This document shows positions 60,766 through 64,000 of a stretch of 64,000 nt of DNA, piece by piece. Numbering within the stretch: the first letter of the stretch is position 1; the number at the start of each line of letters is the position of its first letter. The DNA is from Kitasatospora sp. NBC_01250 (GTDB lineage: Bacteria; Actinomycetota; Actinomycetes; Streptomycetales; Streptomycetaceae). The position numbers and the translations under genes are program-made. Under the pieces are notes generated by a model that had not been told where the DNA came from, did no database searches, and worked only from the letters and a program-made list of their open reading frames with translations. The stretch covers positions 7,502,001 to 7,566,000 of the forward strand of contig NZ_CP108476.1 in NCBI RefSeq assembly GCF_036226465.1, in the 5' to 3' direction.

Positions 60766-62322
60766 CTAGGTGCGGCTCGCGGTGGCGGGCTGCTCGGCGC
60801 CCTCGTCGGCCGGGGCGGTGGCGGCGCGGCGCGGGCGGCCCGGGCGCAGGGCACAGCCGGCCGCGCCGAGGCTGAGCGCCACCGCCGACCAGGGCACCAC
60901 GTCGCCGATCCGGTCGTAGACGGTGCGCACCCGCGGGTCGGGCAGGCCGAGCTGGACGGTGAGCGTGCCGCGCTGCCCGGTGCCGTACCTGGCCAGCTCG
61001 CGGCCCTGCGGGTCGAAGGCCACCGACACGCCGGTGAGCGCGGCCTGCACCACCGGGCGACCGGTCTCGGCGGCGCGCAGTGCGGCCAGGGAGGCGTGCT
61101 GCTCCGGGGCCCAGGTGTGCTGGAAGGTGGAGGTGGCCGACTGGTAGACGAGCAGCTGCGCGCCCTGCAGGGTGGCGGTCCTGGACAGGTCGGGGAAGGC
61201 CGACTCGAAGCAGATCAGCACCCCGGTGGGCAGCGGGCGCCCGGAGCGGTCGACGGGTTCGAAGAGGTGGAAGCTGTGGCCGGGGGTGCGGTTCTCGGCG
61301 GCTGCCTTGCTGATCCCCGTCAGCCAGCCGAGCGCCGCGCGGAACGGGATGTACTCGCCGAACGGGACCAGGCGCATCTTGGCGTACCGGGCCTGGATGC
61401 CGGTCGCGTCCAGCAGCACGGCGTCCTTGGAGATGTGTCCGTCGGCCTTCCGGGCGTCCTCGTTGACCAGCAGCTCGGTGTGGCCGGTCGCCGCCAGCGC
61501 GCGCAGCCGCGAGAGTGCGGCGGTGTCCCGGGACAGGTCGGTGGTGACGCTGCTCTCGCCCCAGACCACCAGGTCGGGCTGGTCGGTGAGGGCGCTGGTG
61601 AGTGCGGCCGAGGCACCGAGGCGGGAGGCGCCGTCGGGGCTGGTGCCCGGCTGGATCAGCGCCAGGGTGGCGGTGCGCACCGCGACCGGGGCCGGGGTCA
61701 GCGCGAAGGCGGCGGGGCCGGCCAGCAGCAGGGCCGCCGCCGCGCCTGCGCCGAGCGCACGCAGCGCCGTGCGCTCGGCCACCAGCACCAGCAGCACGGC
61801 GGTGTTGACCGCCACCACCGCGGCGCTGACCAGCCAGATGCCGCCGATCGAGGCCAGCGCCAGCACGGTGGGGTGCTGCCACTGGGTGGCGCCGAGCAGC
61901 GCCCAGGGGCCGCCGAGCGCCTGCCAGGAGCGGGCGAACTCCGCCACCACCCAGACGGCCGGTAGCAGAACCAGTGCGGCCAGCGCTCGACGCGCCGTCA
62001 GCGCCGGTCGCAGCAGCGCCCGGGCGGCCACGCCGAAGCCGCTCTGCAGCACGCCGAAGACCACCGCGATCAGCGGCAGCGCCGGGCCCACGCTGGGCAG
62101 CAGCCAGTACATCGCGGCCAGCACGAAGCCGGTGCCGAACCACCAGCCGCGCACCGCCGCCTCCCGGGCGCTGGGCGCGGCGCGCAGCAGGAGCAGGCCG
62201 GGGACCAGGGCGACCCAGGCCAGCGGCTCCAGGTCGAGCGAGGGGAAGGCGAGCACCGGGAACATGCCCGCGACGAGGCAGCCGTAGCGGGCGGGGACGC
62301 TGAGCGCGGCACGGAGCGACAT
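60766..62322 (-). CDS. lnt: Apolipoprotein N-acyltransferase
   Basis: 518 residues. Eight or so N-terminal membrane helices are followed by the nitrilase-like catalytic domain: glutamate in LVVWGESSV, lysine in YAKMRLVPFGEYIPF and cysteine in GVLICFESAFPDL, plus TSTFQHTWAPEQHASLAALR. It N-acylates lipoproteins in the membrane's outer leaflet. Streptomycetes typically have more than one Lnt. ATG 62322. It ends 19 bp from the polymerase gene's stop. Confidence 0.92.
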   Translation of the reverse strand: MSLRAALSVPARYGCLVAGMFPVLAFPSLDLEPLAWVALVPGLLLLRAAPSAREAAVRGWWFGTGFVLAAMYWLLPSVGPALPLIAVVFGVLQSGFGVAARALLRPALTARRALAALVLLPAVWVVAEFARSWQALGGPWALLGATQWQHPTVLALASIGGIWLVSAAVVAVNTAVLLVLVAERTALRALGAGAAAALLLAGPAAFALTPAPVAVRTATLALIQPGTSPDGASRLGASAALTSALTDQPDLVVWGESSVTTDLSRDTAALSRLRALAATGHTELLVNEDARKADGHISKDAVLLDATGIQARYAKMRLVPFGEYIPFRAALGWLTGISKAAAENRTPGHSFHLFEPVDRSGRPLPTGVLICFESAFPDLSRTATLQGAQLLVYQSATSTFQHTWAPEQHASLAALRAAETGRPVVQAALTGVSVAFDPQGRELARYGTGQRGTLTVQLGLPDPRVRTVYDRIGDVVPWSAVALSLGAAGCALRPGRPRRAATAPADEGAEQPATASRT

Positions 62323-62416
62323 GCGCTGATTGTCCGCGCACACACCCCTCGGCACTACCACGGCGGCCCCTTGGGTCGCGCGTGTCGCACCGCGCCCCGC
62401 CCGGGCGCGGCGCTTA

Positions 62417-62463
62417 GGGTCTGTCCAGCCGATCTTGCCGGGCAGGATCGACCGGACAGACCC
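62417..62463. repeat. 23-bp imperfect inverted repeat in a divergent promoter region
   Basis: 62417–62439 and 62441–62463 are reverse complements except for three positions, each a possible G·U or A·C pair, with a single-base centre. It lies between the divergent lnt and 62518 genes. A TAGGGT −10-like hexamer overlaps its left edge, so the repeat would be near the 5' end of the plus-strand mRNA. Its length and near-symmetry are unusual for a simple operator. Confidence 0.8.
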
Positions 62464-62517
62464 CAGCGTGCGCGGTACGGCTCCCGTGCGCCGCACAGCT
62501 CCGGAGAGGACGACCCC

Positions 62518-63027
62518 ATGTCGGACGACGCCCACACCATGCTCTTCGTCACCTTCGCCGACCCGGCCGCCGCGCTGGCCGCCTTCGCCGAGGCGAAGGA
62601 ACTGCCCGGGGCGCGGCAGGCGGCCGTGCTGCGGCGCTCGGCCGAGGGACTGCTCGACACGCCGGAGAGCTGGGTGCGCGGAGCCGGGACGCCGACGGTC
62701 GCCACCGGGATCGTCGGCGGGCTGCTCGGTCTGCTGGGCGGGCCGGTGGGGGTGCTGCTCGGCTGGACGGCCGGCACGGTGCTCGGCGGGGCCGCCGAGC
62801 TGAAGCAGTTCCAGGAGGGGGCCGAGGGCCTGCTGGTCTACAGCCGCGACCTGGCGGAGGGGCACGCGATGCTGATCGTCGAGCTGCACGAGCACGACCA
62901 GCGGCCCGCGGACGAGCTGGCCGAGCGGCACGGCGGTCAGCTGGTGCGCCGGCCGGCCGAGGAGGTGGCGGCCGAGGTACGGGCCGCCGAGCAGGCGGCG
63001 GACGAGGCTCAGGGCGGAAAGAACTGA
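62518..63027 (+). CDS. DUF1269-like membrane protein with glycine-rich helices
   Basis: 169 residues. An N-terminal alpha/beta part (MLFVTFADPAAALAAFAEAK) precedes a glycine-zipper-like hydrophobic stretch (GIVGGLLGLLGGPVGVLLGW, then TAGTVLGGAAELKQF) and a second ferredoxin-like half (HAMLIVELHEHDQRPADELA), ending in a charged helix. This is the layout of DUF1269 proteins. ATG 62518. Function unknown. Confidence 0.72.
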   Translation: MSDDAHTMLFVTFADPAAALAAFAEAKELPGARQAAVLRRSAEGLLDTPESWVRGAGTPTVATGIVGGLLGLLGGPVGVLLGWTAGTVLGGAAELKQFQEGAEGLLVYSRDLAEGHAMLIVELHEHDQRPADELAERHGGQLVRRPAEEVAAEVRAAEQAADEAQGGKN

Positions 63028-63064
63028 CGACTCGTCAGATGTATGGGGCGAGGTCGGGCGTGGA

Positions 63065-64000
63065 TCAGGCGTAGCGCACCGGCAGTTCGCCGGAGCCGCG
63101 CGGGATCAGCCGGGTCGGCAGCTCGATCCGCTGCGCCGGGCCGTGCTCGCCGGCCAGTCGGGCGAAGAGCAACTCGGCGGCGGTGCGCCCGAGTCGGGCC
63201 GGGTCCTGGGCCACCACGGTGACCGGCACGGTGAGCAGGTCGGCGAGCTCGAAGTCGTCGAAGCCGACCAGGGCGGGCCGGTGCGGCAGCCCGGCCAGCT
63301 CGCGCAGCACGGCGACGGTGATCCGGTTGTTGCCGCACAGCAGGGCGCTGACCGGCCAGCGGCCCGCGAGCATCCGCTGGAGCGCCAGGCGGATCCGGGC
63401 CGGTTCGGGCGCGCTCATCGACACCCAGCTCTCGCGGGCCGGCAGCCGGGCCGCGGCCAGCGCCGCGCGGTAGCCGCGCAGCCGTTCGGTGGCGGTGTGG
63501 ATCTCGGGGGCGTCGCCCAGGAAGCCGATCCGGCGGTGCCCCTGGCGCAGCAGGTGCTCGATGCCCTCGCGGGCGCCGCGCGCGTTGGCACTCAGCACGG
63601 TGTCGGCCACCAGGCCGCAGGCCGGTCGGTCGACGCAGACGATCGGGGTGCCGGCCGCCTGCTCGGGCAGCAGGTAGCCCTGGTCGGTGCCGGTCGGCAC
63701 CAGGATCAGCCCGTCCACCCGGCGGGCGCAGAAGGCGAGCGCGAGGTCGCGTTCGCGCTGCGGCTGCTGGGCGGAGGAGCCGGAGAAGAGCAACGAGCCG
63801 TGCCGGCGGGCGACTTCCTCCACCGCCCGGCACAGCGGCGCGTAGAACGGGTCGGCGAGGTCCTCCAGCACCAGGCCGACGCTGCCGGTGCGCAGCCCCT
63901 GACGCAGCAGCCGGGCCCCGTCGTTGCGCCGGTAGCCGAGTGCCTCGATGGCCTCGCGGACCCGGGCCGCGGTGGCCGCGGTGACCCCGGACTCCTCGTT
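63065..64000 (-). CDS. LacI-family transcriptional regulator, N-terminus cut by the window
   Basis: 311 residues are visible; the gene starts beyond the right edge. The end of the LacI DNA-binding region is present (VTAATAARVREAIEALGYRR), followed by the periplasmic-binding-protein-like sensor domain: VLEDLADPFYAPLCRAVEEV, ARRVDGLILVPTG, IVCVDRPACGLVADTVLSAN, IGFLGDAPEIHTATERLRGY and VGFDDFELADLLTVPVTVVA. The effector is probably a sugar; no transport genes are in view. Confidence 0.92.
   Translation of the reverse strand, partial: NEESGVTAATAARVREAIEALGYRRNDGARLLRQGLRTGSVGLVLEDLADPFYAPLCRAVEEVARRHGSLLFSGSSAQQPQRERDLALAFCARRVDGLILVPTGTDQGYLLPEQAAGTPIVCVDRPACGLVADTVLSANARGAREGIEHLLRQGHRRIGFLGDAPEIHTATERLRGYRAALAAARLPARESWVSMSAPEPARIRLALQRMLAGRWPVSALLCGNNRITVAVLRELAGLPHRPALVGFDDFELADLLTVPVTVVAQDPARLGRTAAELLFARLAGEHGPAQRIELPTRLIPRGSGELPVRYA

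Noticed and set aside
63024..63038. 15-bp palindrome CTGACGACTCGTCAG at the stop of the 62518 gene
   Set aside because: The centre is one base, too tight for a terminator hairpin, and it lies at the 3' ends of two convergent genes, not near a start. Could be chance.

Overview
The window is about 73% GC, with G/C-dominated third codon positions, frequent GTG starts and AGGAG-type ribosome sites. The order ftsR – DUF151 nuclease – MerR – (insert) – riboswitch – gcvP, a sortase-E (LAFTG) surface protein, DUF5999/DUF2277/DUF6158-type small proteins and many drug-efflux/regulator pairs point to the Streptomycetaceae (Streptomyces, Kitasatospora or a close relative), in a chromosomal core-to-accessory stretch. 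I see no rRNA, tRNA, insertion sequence, CRISPR array or prophage.

Layout. 1–10.5 kb: the 3' end of ftsR, the DUF151 nuclease and a second MerR regulator, then a SanA-like membrane protein, DNA polymerase IV, an efflux pump, a PRC-barrel/DUF2382 stress protein, and gcvP behind a tandem glycine riboswitch. 10.6–17.1 kb: small conserved proteins, a GCS2-type glutamate–cysteine ligase, CPBP, PhzF, and a PadR/membrane-protein divergent pair. 17.2–26.0 kb: a duplicated accessory module (see below). 26.1–42.1 kb: a penicillin-binding protein, an OpgC-like acyltransferase, MFS transporters, a MocR regulator divergent from two FMN split-barrel genes, a secreted SGNH hydrolase, NDH-2, a HipA-like kinase overlapping a DUF3037 gene, and a MarR regulator. 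42.2–64 kb: purB, two DHA2 efflux pumps, a SpoIIE-type phosphatase, a Usp, a WYL regulator, two ATP-dependent DNA ligases and a stand-alone LigD-type polymerase, a LAFTG surface protein, Lnt, and a truncated LacI regulator at the right edge.

The most unusual part is 17.2–26.0 kb. Two STAND/NB-ARC-like proteins with TPR tails (17220–19412 and 22087–24225), both lacking the P-loop lysine, each meet a convergently transcribed paralogous protein resembling CDP-glycerol glycerophosphotransferases (19420–21141 and 24149–25936). Between the two pairs lies a small helical protein (21526–21942) whose C-terminus carries the same GTVHGxxLQIG motif as the N-terminus of the first STAND protein. The motif's LQIG core is like the RHIM tetrad, as in bacterial amyloid-signalling receptor/effector pairs. 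Each glycosyltransferase-like gene is associated with a perfect 7-bp tandem array: 16 copies just upstream of one, and 5 copies inside the coding sequence of the other. Seven is not a multiple of three, so changes in copy number inside the second gene would switch its reading frame. My inference is a phase-variable, NLR-like immune or cell-death module with a glycosyl/glycerophosphotransferase-like partner. Function, substrate and trigger cannot be read from the sequence.

Other regulatory logic is visible in several places: a palindrome between the MocR gene and its FMN-protein operon, inverted repeats in front of the MarR and PadR genes, a CTGACTAGTCAG palindrome before an NmrA-like gene, and strong hairpin terminators at most convergent gene ends.
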